DNA of 64,000 nucleotides from Pseudomonadota bacterium (GTDB taxonomy: Bacteria > Pseudomonadota > Gammaproteobacteria > Steroidobacterales > Steroidobacteraceae). Location of the stretch: assembly GCA_021808195.1 (NCBI GenBank), contig JAKBCE010000022.1, forward strand, positions 3,345 to 67,344. The letters run 5' to 3'. Under the pieces are notes generated by a model. The model was not told the DNA's origin and did no database searches. It saw only the letters and a list, made by a program, of their open reading frames with translations. Positions 25,821-33,258 of the stretch are shown one piece after another. Within the stretch, counting starts at the first letter, position 1. Each line of letters starts with the position of its first letter. The position numbers and the translations under genes were made by a program.

Positions 25821-26005
25821 ATCAGAGTCCCGCCCTGACCGCTCATCGGGCTGTTGCTGACAGCCCTTGAGCGCTCTTGGCCTTGACGGGCCGTGGGGCG
25901 AGTTCACGGTTCTGCGTGGGGCGCCGCTGAGCGCACTCGGCGGTCACCCGCCGTGTGCGCTCAGCGGCGCAGGCCACTGCCCGTGCGTCACTTCCCGGCC
26001 CCTGG
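25821..26005 (-). repeat. 185-bp right-end repeat, candidate omega-RNA scaffold (copy 1)
   Basis: It is 96% identical to 59534-59718. It contains a strong double hairpin: outer arms TGAGCGCAC and GTGCGCTCA around inner arms GGCGG and CCGCC (about 25927-25962). In TnpB systems the reRNA/omega-RNA overlaps the 3' end of tnpB and runs to the right end, which is this position and strand. The segment is better conserved between copies than the nuclease gene. Confidence 0.55.
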
Positions 26006-26832
26006 CCGGTAGGAGCCGAGCAGCTCGCGGCGAGCTGCCGCAACCCCAGCCGCACGCCCTTCGGACAGGGTGTATTCGGATCAAGGCCCTGGGCGCGCAT
26101 CTGCGCGGCCACTTGGCGGCTCTGGCGCCGCGGGTAGCAGCGCAACCGGGTGAGTTTCAGCTGCAGGGCCTTCGGCGTGTGCAGCGTGTGCAGCGTGTGG
26201 ACGTGTGCTCCATCGCTCACCACCGCCAGATCCCGCAGTCCGAGGCCGATCCCGATCACCTCGGTGTGAGGCTCTGGCCATACGGCTTCAGACACCTGGT
26301 CGGCACCGAGCGAGGCGAAGTACCGCCCGCCCCCATCCCGGGCCAGCGTCACCGAGCGCAATCGGCCCTATAAGCCCTCGCTGCAGCGCAGCTTGACCGG
26401 TCCCAAGCCCGGCAGGTCGACAAAAGCCCACCGGGGAGTCGCCTCGCGCTCGACCTGCACCCGGCACTGATCGAGCGTGAAGCACACGCGCTCTGCTCCG
26501 CCTCGGCGCCGGAAGCGAGGGTGGCGGGCCCGGCGGGCAAAGAAGTTCTGCAACGCCCGCTCCTGGTCACGCAGCACCTGATTGAGCGGCTCTCGAGGCA
26601 GCTCGGCGAGCCAGTGCGTGTCGGGGGTCTGACGTAATGCCGTGAACTCCCGCGACAGCGAGATCCAGTTCAGGCACCTCTGATCGGCTCGATAGGCGCT
26701 CGTGCGCCGTGCCAGTCCCCAGTTCCACACGAAGCGCGAAGCGCCAAACAGTCGGCCCAGCACACGCGGCTGCCGTGCGCTCGGGTAGCAGCGCAGGCGG
26801 TAGGCTCGCTCGCGGGTCGTCGGCTCGGCCAT
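25843..26832 (-). pseudogene. tnpB: Decayed TnpB (OrfB) RNA-guided nuclease
   Basis: From ATG 26832 the protein starts MAEPTTRERAYRLRCYPSAR, with GRLFGASRFVWNWGLARR then LSREFTALRQ, LNQVLRDQERALQNFFARRA and HPRFRRRGG: the canonical TnpB N-terminus. A TAG at 26370-26368 interrupts the frame between VDLPGLGPVKL and ARDGGGRYFASLG. The RuvC-I motif reads IGIGLGLRDLAVVSDG, where the catalytic Asp of GIDLG is Gly. After PKALQLKLTRLRCYP the remaining RuvC motifs and the zinc finger are missing, and only a C-terminal tail (SCSAPTGQGPGSDARAVA) remains. These three defects make it inactive. Confidence 0.85.
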
Positions 26833-26910
26833 GCGCGCATGGACTGCCCTTGAGCGCAAAAAGTCAACGGCCTGGACACAACTTCAAACAGCCGTCGGAC
26901 GCCCTGCTAC

Positions 26911-26952
26911 GCATCCTGACACGTCCTCATCACCGACGTCGTGTCAGGATGC
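26911..26952. repeat. Left-end hairpin of the IS200/IS605-type element (copy 1)
   Basis: GCATCCTGACACG at 26911-26923 pairs exactly with CGTGTCAGGATGC at 26940-26952. The corresponding place in copy 2 (61524-61555) has a different but perfect hairpin (CTGACACGACGT / ACGTCGTGTCAG, 8-nt loop), so the structure is kept while sequence changes. Confidence 0.6.
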
Positions 26953-27021
26953 TGCGCAAATGACCTGAACCGACGGGCTAGCGAGCATCCTTGCTCGCTT
27001 CAAGGCGCCCGGCCTGGGCTA

Positions 27022-28208
27022 GTATCGTGACACGTAAATATCGGAACATGTAAAATGCGCATACCTGAACTGTTCGAGGTGACCAGGTATGCACCAGACC
27101 GAGCTGAGCTTAAGCAGGCAGGACCGTCGTACCGTGGATGAGTTTCGAGCCAAGGGACTGCATCGGGCGCGGGAGTTCAATCGGGCGCACATCTTGGCGG
27201 CGCTCGATCGGAAGATTCCAGAGCCGGTGATCATGCAGGTCTTGAGCGTCGGGCGGACGGCGATCTGGCGGACAAGGGCGGCATATCTTGAGGGCGGATT
27301 GGATTTTGCCCTGCACGATGAGGCGCGCCCTGGGAAGCCTAAGCAGTACGAGGCTGACGCCGAGGCGCAGATCACGGCACTGGCCTGCTCGGGGCCACCC
27401 CCAGGGGCGCAGCGCTGGACGATCGCACTGCTGACTGAGGCGGCACGGCGCCACCCCAAGATGAAGACGATCAGCCGGGAGACGATTCGGCGAGCTCTAA
27501 AAAAAACCTCCTCAAACCCTGGCGGAGGGTGATGTGGTGCATTGGAGAGCTCACCGAAGAGTACCGCCGGCGCATGTACGAGCTGCTCTCGCTCTATGCC
27601 CGGCCGTACGATCCGACCGAGCCGGTGATCTGCATGGACGAGAAGAGCAAGCAATTGCTGCGCGAGACGCGCTGCCCCTTGCCGGGAAAGCCCGGCGTGC
27701 CGTTGCGACAGGACTACGAGTACGAGCGCGCCGGCACCTGCAACATCTTCGTCGCCGTCGAGCCGCGCGGCGGAAAGCGGCATGTGCAGGTGACGGAGCG
27801 GCGCACCAAGGAGGATTTCGTGGGTTTTGTCTGCCGGATGCTGCGCCGCGGATACTCCGAGGTGCGAAAGGTACATCTGGTGCTCGACAACCTCAACACT
27901 CATCTGCGCAGCAGCTTCGTGGAGGTCCTGGGCAAGGAAGCTGCCTCGAGCATCCTGCGCCGGATCCAATTTCACTACACCCCGGTGCACGCCAGTTGGC
28001 TGAACATGGCCGAGATCGAGATCGGCATCCTCGAGCGTCAGTGCCTGGCGCGCTGTACTGCCAATCAAACCACCCTCACTGCCGAAGTGGCGGCGTGGCA
28101 GCGACGACGCAACGCTGCCGAATGCGGCATCGAGTGGACGTTCACGCGCAAAGATGCGGACCGGAAGCTAAATCGACATTATGTTTCGTAATTAACGTGT
28201 CGTCGTAC
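27022..28208 (+). mobile_element. IS630-family insertion sequence, apparently intact
   Basis: 1187 bp flanked by a TA duplication (27020-27021 and 28209-28210), the IS630 target. The terminal repeats are imperfect: GTATCGTGACACGTAAAT on the left against GTACGACGACACGTTAAT on the right (reverse complement). Both transposase frames are complete. The element landed on the gltX stop codon but recreated a TAG. Confidence 0.88.
27089..28191 (+). CDS. IS630 transposase, made by -1 frameshift of two frames
   Basis: Frame A (27089-27532) carries the N-terminal helix-turn-helix (FNRAHILAALDRKIPEPVIMQVL). Frame B (through 28191) carries the DDE domain: D in ICMDEKSKQL, D in VHLVLDNLNTH, E in SWLNMAEIEIG. 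An A8 run (CTAAAAAAAACC at about 27498) is a slippery site. A -1 shift there gives RRALKKNLLKPWRRVMWCIG, which is the expected continuous family sequence. The fusion product would be about 366 residues. Programmed frameshifting is normal for many IS630 elements, so this is probably functional rather than broken. Confidence 0.88.
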
Positions 28209-29608
28209 TAGGCTACGCCTGCCGAGCGCAGCGCCGCATCAATCCGTGCCAGCGTCCGATCCCGTCCCAGCAGGCCGAGCGTGAGGTCGATCGGCGGGGA
28301 GACCGTCCCGCCCGTCACCGCGACACGCAGCGGCTGCGCCACCTTGCCAAGCCCGGATCCGAGTTCGACGGCCAGGGCATTGAGCGCCGCATGCACAGCT
28401 GCCGCACTCCATTCCCCCAGCGCCGCAAGCCGTTGGCGTACCTGCTCGAGGATCTGCCGGCCGCCGCCAGCAAAATGCTTGGCTGCAGCCTTGGGATCGA
28501 TTTCTACGGTCTCGACGAAGAAGAAGCGACTGTTGAGCGCCATCTCCTTCATCGTCTTGGCGCGCTCACGCTGCGCGAGGATGATGCCCTCGAGCTGCAT
28601 CTGATCATCAGCGTCGATCCCGACGCGTCGCAGCTGTGCGCGCAGATGCGGCACCAGAGTTGCCGGTTCGGCACGCATCATGTGCTGCTGATTGAGCCAC
28701 AGCAGTTTCTCGGGATTGAACGCCGAGGCTGCTTTGTTCACATCCCGGATGTCGAATGCGGCGATCATCTCCTCGCGGGTGAAGACTTCCTGATCGCCGT
28801 GCGCCCAGCCGAGGCGCACCAGATAGTTCAGCAGCGCATCGGGCAGGTAACCCTCCTCCTCATACTGCAACACGCTCACCGCGCCGTGCCGCTTGGAGAG
28901 CTTCGCGCCGTCGGGACCGAGAATCATGGGCACGTGCGCATAGGTCGGCGGTGTCGCGCCGAGGGCGAGCAGCATGTTCATCTGCCGTGGTGTGTTGTTC
29001 AGATGGTCATCGCCACGGATCACGTGCGTGACGCCCATATCCATGTCATCGACGACCACGCAGAAGTTGTAGGTCGGCGTGCCATCGGAGCGGGCGATGA
29101 TGAGGTCGTCGAGCTCCGCGTTCTGGAAGGTCACCGTGCCGTGTACCAGGTCCTCGACCACCACCGCTCCGTCGTGCGGGTTGCGGAACCGCACCACCGG
29201 TTCGACCCCCGGGCGTGCAGTGCGTCCGGCGCGGCACGTTCCAGGGTAGCGCGGCTTCTCCTTGCGAGCCATCTGCTCGGCCCGTACCGCCTCAAGTTCC
29301 TCCTTGGTGCAGTAGCAGTGGTAGGCCTGCCCGGCTGCGAGCATCTGCGCGATGACCGCCCGGTAGCGATCGAAGCGCTGCGTCTGATAGTACGGACCCT
29401 CATCCGCGGCGAGCCCGAGCCACGTCATGCCCTCGAGAATCACTCGCACGGCCTCGTCCGTCGAGCGCTCCCGATCGGTATCCTCCACCCGGAGAATGAA
29501 TCTGCCGCCCATCCGGCGTGCGTACAGCCAGCTGAAGAGCGCCGTACGGACCCCGCCGACGTGCAGCATGCCTGTGGGACTGGGCGCGAAACGGGTGACG
29601 ACCGTCAT
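28208..29608 (-). CDS. gltX: Glutamyl-tRNA synthetase
   Basis: A 466-residue class I synthetase that charges tRNA-Glu. The HIGH motif appears in VTRFAPSPTGMLHVGGVRTAL (HVGG) and the KMSKS-like motif as GAKLSKRHGA. The zinc-type segment YHCYCTKEELEAVR and the C-terminal helical domain are complete. I prefer ATG 29608 (MTVVTRFAPSP), which matches the family start; ATG 29623 is 5 codons upstream. The stop codon TAG is shared with the IS630 boundary: T and A come from the target duplication and G from the element. The last residues are not altered compared with the reconstructed empty site. Confidence 0.93.
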   Translation of the reverse strand: MTVVTRFAPSPTGMLHVGGVRTALFSWLYARRMGGRFILRVEDTDRERSTDEAVRVILEGMTWLGLAADEGPYYQTQRFDRYRAVIAQMLAAGQAYHCYCTKEELEAVRAEQMARKEKPRYPGTCRAGRTARPGVEPVVRFRNPHDGAVVVEDLVHGTVTFQNAELDDLIIARSDGTPTYNFCVVVDDMDMGVTHVIRGDDHLNNTPRQMNMLLALGATPPTYAHVPMILGPDGAKLSKRHGAVSVLQYEEEGYLPDALLNYLVRLGWAHGDQEVFTREEMIAAFDIRDVNKAASAFNPEKLLWLNQQHMMRAEPATLVPHLRAQLRRVGIDADDQMQLEGIILAQRERAKTMKEMALNSRFFFVETVEIDPKAAAKHFAGGGRQILEQVRQRLAALGEWSAAAVHAALNALAVELGSGLGKVAQPLRVAVTGGTVSPPIDLTLGLLGRDRTLARIDAALRSAGVA

Positions 29609-29832
29609 GGTGGCAGGAACCATCTCACTGAGGGGGGCGCATCGTACCAAGTGCACCGGCCGCTGGCACCCCGGTTCACACTCCCGCGGCGGCCTCGTGC
29701 GCAGCGCGGACTGCGGCATTCAGCGCGCCGGTGGCGCCGTTTTGCACTCCAATTGAGAACTGCGCAAGGTTCAGCGCCCGTTCAGTCCCACCGATTCAGG
29801 CTGCTCCCTAGGGGAACTCAGCGGAGACATCC

Positions 29833-31119
29833 ATGCGCCTGCGATTATTCGGTCGCCTTCTGCCCGCGCTGATCCTGGCGGCGCTACCGATGGCCGCCTC
29901 GGCAGGACTGTTCATCGGGGTCTCGGTCGGCGTGGCGCCCCCGCCGCTGCCGATTTATGTACAGCCACCCTGCCCGCAGCCCGGCTACATCTGGATCCCC
30001 GGCTACTGGGCGTGGGGCCCGTACGGCTACTACTGGGTACCGGGAACCTGGGCGCTACCGCCACAGGTCGGACTGCTCTGGACACCCGGGTACTGGGGCT
30101 GGGACGGAGCCGACTATCTCTGGCATGCGGGCTACTGGGGGCCGCGCGTAGGTTTCTATGGCGGCATCGACTACGGCTTCGGCTATGGCGGCGACGGGTT
30201 CGACGGGGGCTTCTGGCGCGGCGGAATCTTTTTCTACAACCGCGCCATCATGCATGTCGGACCGGGTTTCGACAGCGATGAGTACTATCGCCGACCACCA
30301 CCGCATCCCGTCTACTGGCGCCACCGCTTCGAGCACGTCAGTTTCAACGGCGGGCCAGACGGCGTGTACGCACGCCCGACCCGCATGGATATGCGGGCAG
30401 CGCGCGAACGGCATTTTGCGCTCACCGCTCAGCAGCGCCAGCACGAATTCATTGCGCGCGGCGATCGGGCGCTGCGAGCCAATTTCAACCACGGCCGCCC
30501 GCCGATCGCCGCCACCCCGCGGCCCAGCCGCTTCCACGGTCCCGACGTTTTTGCGGCCCGCGCAGCCGGCGGGCCTTTCATGCATCGCAGCCCGCTACGC
30601 CGACCGATGGCCATGGATCGGCCCGGTTGGGCCGCGGGCCCGCAACACCCTGCGCAGCGCGCCTGGCAGCGCTACGGGAATGGCCCGGCTCCGAACTTCG
30701 CCGCGCACCCGGGCAGGACTGCCGCCTTTCACGCGGGCAACCGCTTCGCGCCGCATCCGTGGAACAATCCGCGTTACCCACAGCGACAGGCATACCACCC
30801 CGCCCCGCGCTTTGTAGCTCACCCGGCACCGCAGTACGGATACCGCGCAGCACCGCGTGTGCAATACCACCCGGCGCCAAGGTTTCAGGCGCAGCCCGCG
30901 CCCCGGTATGCATACCGACCGGCGCCTCGCTTCCAGCCGAGACCGGCGCCCCAGTACTCGTACCACCCGGCCTACCATCCGGCCCCGCGCTTCCAGCCGC
31001 GCCCGGCACCCCAGTACTCGTACCACCCGGCCTATCATCCCGCATACCGCCCGGCGCCGCGGTTTCAGGCGCACGCGCGGTTTCAGCCGCATCCCGGACC
31101 GCGTCGACCGCCCCGCTAG
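29833..31119 (+). CDS. Secreted YXWXPG/WXXGXW-repeat protein with His/Pro-rich tail
   Basis: A 428-residue exported protein (signal peptide LLPALILAALPMAASA). Residues 45-125 hold tandem repeats of the form GYIWIPGYWAW, YYWVPGTWA, LWTPGYWGW and LWHAGYWGP, as in the PF12779-type repeat family of Gram-negative envelopes. The middle is Gly/Tyr/Phe-rich. The last 130 residues are a low-complexity array of YHPAPRFQ/RPAPQYSYHPAY units (about 30900-31080), with near-exact DNA repeats such as CCCCAGTACTCGTACCACCC at two places. His-rich tails can bind metal. GGAGA precedes the ATG. Biological role unknown. Confidence 0.75.
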   Translation: MRLRLFGRLLPALILAALPMAASAGLFIGVSVGVAPPPLPIYVQPPCPQPGYIWIPGYWAWGPYGYYWVPGTWALPPQVGLLWTPGYWGWDGADYLWHAGYWGPRVGFYGGIDYGFGYGGDGFDGGFWRGGIFFYNRAIMHVGPGFDSDEYYRRPPPHPVYWRHRFEHVSFNGGPDGVYARPTRMDMRAARERHFALTAQQRQHEFIARGDRALRANFNHGRPPIAATPRPSRFHGPDVFAARAAGGPFMHRSPLRRPMAMDRPGWAAGPQHPAQRAWQRYGNGPAPNFAAHPGRTAAFHAGNRFAPHPWNNPRYPQRQAYHPAPRFVAHPAPQYGYRAAPRVQYHPAPRFQAQPAPRYAYRPAPRFQPRPAPQYSYHPAYHPAPRFQPRPAPQYSYHPAYHPAYRPAPRFQAHARFQPHPGPRRPPR

Positions 31120-31146
31120 GGTTACAGACCGGAATGCGCGCGACCA

Positions 31147-31665
31147 TCAGCCGCCCGGCGTTGCGCGCCGGGCGGCACGTCCCACCCGGGCAAATTGAGT
31201 CGCGGCGGCCACGATGAGTCCAAACAGCACCATAGCCAGCAGGTTCTCCACCACCTTCAACGGCTGCAGGGAGGGGTGAAAGGGTGCTGCGGAAAGCGGC
31301 ACAACCACCCCATTCATAACCAAGAAGATCAGCACGCCATAGGCAATGCCCCCCACGATCGCGCGGCGCCGCAGCGCCGCCCAGCGGCTCGCCGCGACCG
31401 CATAGATGCCGGCGATGAGCAGCGACATCGCCCACTGCAGGGCGAGACCGGCAAGCTCGGCGCGCAGCCCGTCGTGAAAGGACGCTGCCCCGAGCAGGCC
31501 GCTGGCAATCGACTCAAGGATCACGCGCGGCGGCAGTGAATTGATCAGACAGGCCGAACCGATGTCGAGCGTGCCGGCAATAAGCCCGCCGCTGAGCACG
31601 GCCGTGAGCAGCGCCGGCAGCCGGCCACCGCTCTCAGCCCTCGAAGATTCCGGTGGATTGGACAT
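31147..31665 (-). CDS. Small integral membrane protein (about four helices)
   Basis: A 172-residue protein with hydrophobic segments at about 15-35, 70-90, 98-118 and 135-158, including LPALLTAVLSGGLIAGTLDIGSA and VVENLLAMVLFGLIVAAATQFA. I start it at ATG 31665 (MSNPPESSRA); the open frame upstream overlaps the divergent ccmI-like gene region and has no similarity. It resembles uncharacterised inner-membrane proteins seen as YagU-like. Its last codons contain a perfect GC-rich hairpin (31150-31176) between convergent genes. Confidence 0.6.
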   Translation of the reverse strand: MSNPPESSRAESGGRLPALLTAVLSGGLIAGTLDIGSACLINSLPPRVILESIASGLLGAASFHDGLRAELAGLALQWAMSLLIAGIYAVAASRWAALRRRAIVGGIAYGVLIFLVMNGVVVPLSAAPFHPSLQPLKVVENLLAMVLFGLIVAAATQFARVGRAARRATPGG

Positions 31666-31795
31666 CGCACCCCCGACACCGGCACGTTGAGTCAGTATCC
31701 GGCACACACGGGGCGTAGGCAATTTCCAGTATGGAGGCGCCGCGGCGGGCTGAGGAAACTCAGCACTCACCGGCCGCCCAGCCCGAGGAGCGCGC

Positions 31796-32818
31796 ATGAC
31801 CCTCTTTGTCCTGCTGACCGTCGCTGTGGCACTCCTCGCCGCGGCGCTCCTCGCGCAGCGCTGGACCCGATCCCGACCGGCGATCGCGCCGGTGATCTGG
31901 ACCGCTCTTGCCTGCACCGGACTGCTGGCGGTCGGTTCGGTGGCGCTCTACGCCGCTCTCAACCGTCACGGCGCGCGTCCCTTACAGGCCCCCCCCGAGG
32001 CCCAGGCGATGGTCGGGCAACTTCAGCGCAAACTCGACGCGCATCCAAACGATCTCGCCGGTTGGCTGATGCTCGGACGCTCCTACCTCGTGCTGCAGAA
32101 ATATCCGCTCGCCGCACGCGCCTACCAACAGGCACTGCACCTGTCCACCGGCAACCCTCTGGCGCTGCTCGGCGAGGCTCAGGCACTGATTCTGAGCGGC
32201 CAGAGCTCATTTGCCGGCCGGGCTGGGGAGTTGATCGAGCAAGCCCTCGCACGCTCACCGCAGGACTCGCAAGCGCTGTTCCTCGGCGCGCTCGTTGCGC
32301 TGCACCGCGGTGAGCTGCATCGGGCCCGAAGCCGCTTCGAGCAGGTGCTGGCCCTGGCGCCGGCACCGAACGTCCAACACATCGCTGAGCATCAGATCGC
32401 TGCCATCGAGCGACAGCTCGCGGCGCGGCGCACACACACGACGCACGGCACCGCCGACGCGAGCAACGGCACCGGCAGTGCGTTGATCCGTGTACGCCTG
32501 CAACTCGCCCCTGAACTGCGCTCACGTGCCTCGAGCAGTGCACCGCTTTACCTCTTCGTGCGCGACCTGGCGCACCCCGGGGCGCCGCTGGCGGTCAAAC
32601 GCTTAAGCAGTCGTTTCCCACAGACCGTGGTGTTACGACCAAGCGACGCCATGGTACCCGGCCACGCATTCACCGCCGGCGAGCGCGTCGAGGTCGTTGC
32701 GCGCATCTCGCCCTCGGGCAACCCGCTGGCCGAGCGCGGCGATCTGTCGGGCGAGACGCGCTATCTCGTCGGACATGAAGGGCTCGCACAGATCCGCATC
32801 GATCAGATCACACCCTGA
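31796..32818 (+). CDS. ccmI: CcmI-like TPR protein of cytochrome c biogenesis
   Basis: A 340-residue protein with two N-terminal membrane helices (3-20 and 33-54), then TPR units: AHPNDLAGWLMLGRSYLVLQKYPLAARAYQQAL, LIEQALARSPQDSQALFLGALVALHRGEL. The C-terminal beta domain (IRVRLQLAPELRSRASSSAP then LYLFVRDLAHPGAPLAVKRL and DAMVPGHAFTAGERVEVVARIS) is typical of CcmI/CycH. CcmI presents apocytochrome c to the heme ligation machinery in the periplasm. This fits the large number of c-type hemes encoded 8-17 kb away. GAGGAG precedes the start. The rest of the ccm operon is not in the window. Confidence 0.75.
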   Translation: MTLFVLLTVAVALLAAALLAQRWTRSRPAIAPVIWTALACTGLLAVGSVALYAALNRHGARPLQAPPEAQAMVGQLQRKLDAHPNDLAGWLMLGRSYLVLQKYPLAARAYQQALHLSTGNPLALLGEAQALILSGQSSFAGRAGELIEQALARSPQDSQALFLGALVALHRGELHRARSRFEQVLALAPAPNVQHIAEHQIAAIERQLAARRTHTTHGTADASNGTGSALIRVRLQLAPELRSRASSSAPLYLFVRDLAHPGAPLAVKRLSSRFPQTVVLRPSDAMVPGHAFTAGERVEVVARISPSGNPLAERGDLSGETRYLVGHEGLAQIRIDQITP

Positions 32819-33258
32819 TCGCTCGAGCGGGCAAGCACCTGCTGTGCGCGCCGCGCAAACGCCTCGAGCACCGCGTTCGCTGAGCCCGCCGCGAGCGATT
32901 CGATTGCCCGCTGCAGCAGCGCGGCGCGCACTTCGAGTTCCACCCCAAGCCCGACACGACAGCCGCGCGCTGCATCAGCCGCAAATGTCCATGCCAGTCT
33001 GAAATGCTTGAACTGCGGATCCTCCGATGTCACCTCGATCGCGAGCGGCCGCTGCAGAATCGCCGTGGTGCGAAACTGCAGGCGCACCGGACCAAAGCCC
33101 ACGGACTGCTCGGCCAGCAACCGCCCCGCCTCGTGCGAGGCGATCCAGGCCGAATGCCAGCCGGGCAGGTAGCGAGGATACTGCTCGATGTCGGCCGCCA
33201 GATCGAACAGCGCCTCGGGGGCGAACGGCAAGCAGCGCTCAGCGTGCTCGCTCAGCAC
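32803..33258 (-). CDS. RatA/COQ10-type START-domain protein
   Basis: A 151-residue protein of the polyketide cyclase/RatA family: FAPEALFDLAADIEQYPRYLPGW, VGFGPVRLQFRTTAIL and HFRLAWTFAADAARGCRVGL fit the START-like cavity. Family members bind ubiquinone intermediates (COQ10) or interact with the ribosome (RatA). The GTG start overlaps the hypF stop by 7 bp, so it is at the end of the hyp operon. A lipid-quinone chaperone would make sense beside a respiratory hydrogenase, but this is inference. Confidence 0.7.
   Translation of the reverse strand: MLSEHAERCLPFAPEALFDLAADIEQYPRYLPGWHSAWIASHEAGRLLAEQSVGFGPVRLQFRTTAILQRPLAIEVTSEDPQFKHFRLAWTFAADAARGCRVGLGVELEVRAALLQRAIESLAAGSANAVLEAFARRAQQVLARSSDQGVI

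Larger units (their letters stand above)
25821..27003 (-). mobile_element. IS200/IS605-type element carrying a decayed tnpB (copy 1)
   Basis: The limits are defined by comparison with the second copy at 59.5-61.6 kb. The right-end segment 25821-26005 matches 59534-59718 without gaps (7 differences in 185), and the left-end segment is similar up to 27003/61611. Inside is a TnpB/OrfB remnant and no tnpA. A long hairpin (26911-26952, 13-bp arms) and a second one near the left end (GCGAGC-ATCCTT-GCTCGC) fit the subterminal hairpins of this group. IS630 is inserted 18 bp beyond its left end. Confidence 0.75.

Noticed and set aside
27019..28068. A 349-codon minus-strand frame across IS630
   Set aside because: Shadow; the plus strand encodes the DDE transposase with all catalytic residues.
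28391..29872. A 493-codon plus-strand frame opposite gltX
   Set aside because: His/Arg-rich antisense shadow of a conserved essential gene.
31150..31176. Perfect 11-bp GC-rich hairpin between convergent genes as a terminator
   Set aside because: No T-run follows on either strand, and most of it lies inside the coding end of the membrane protein; too weak to call.
32803..33258. RatA as part of a RatAB toxin-antitoxin system
   Set aside because: No RatB partner is adjacent, and START-domain proteins of this kind are usually quinone- or ribosome-associated housekeeping proteins.
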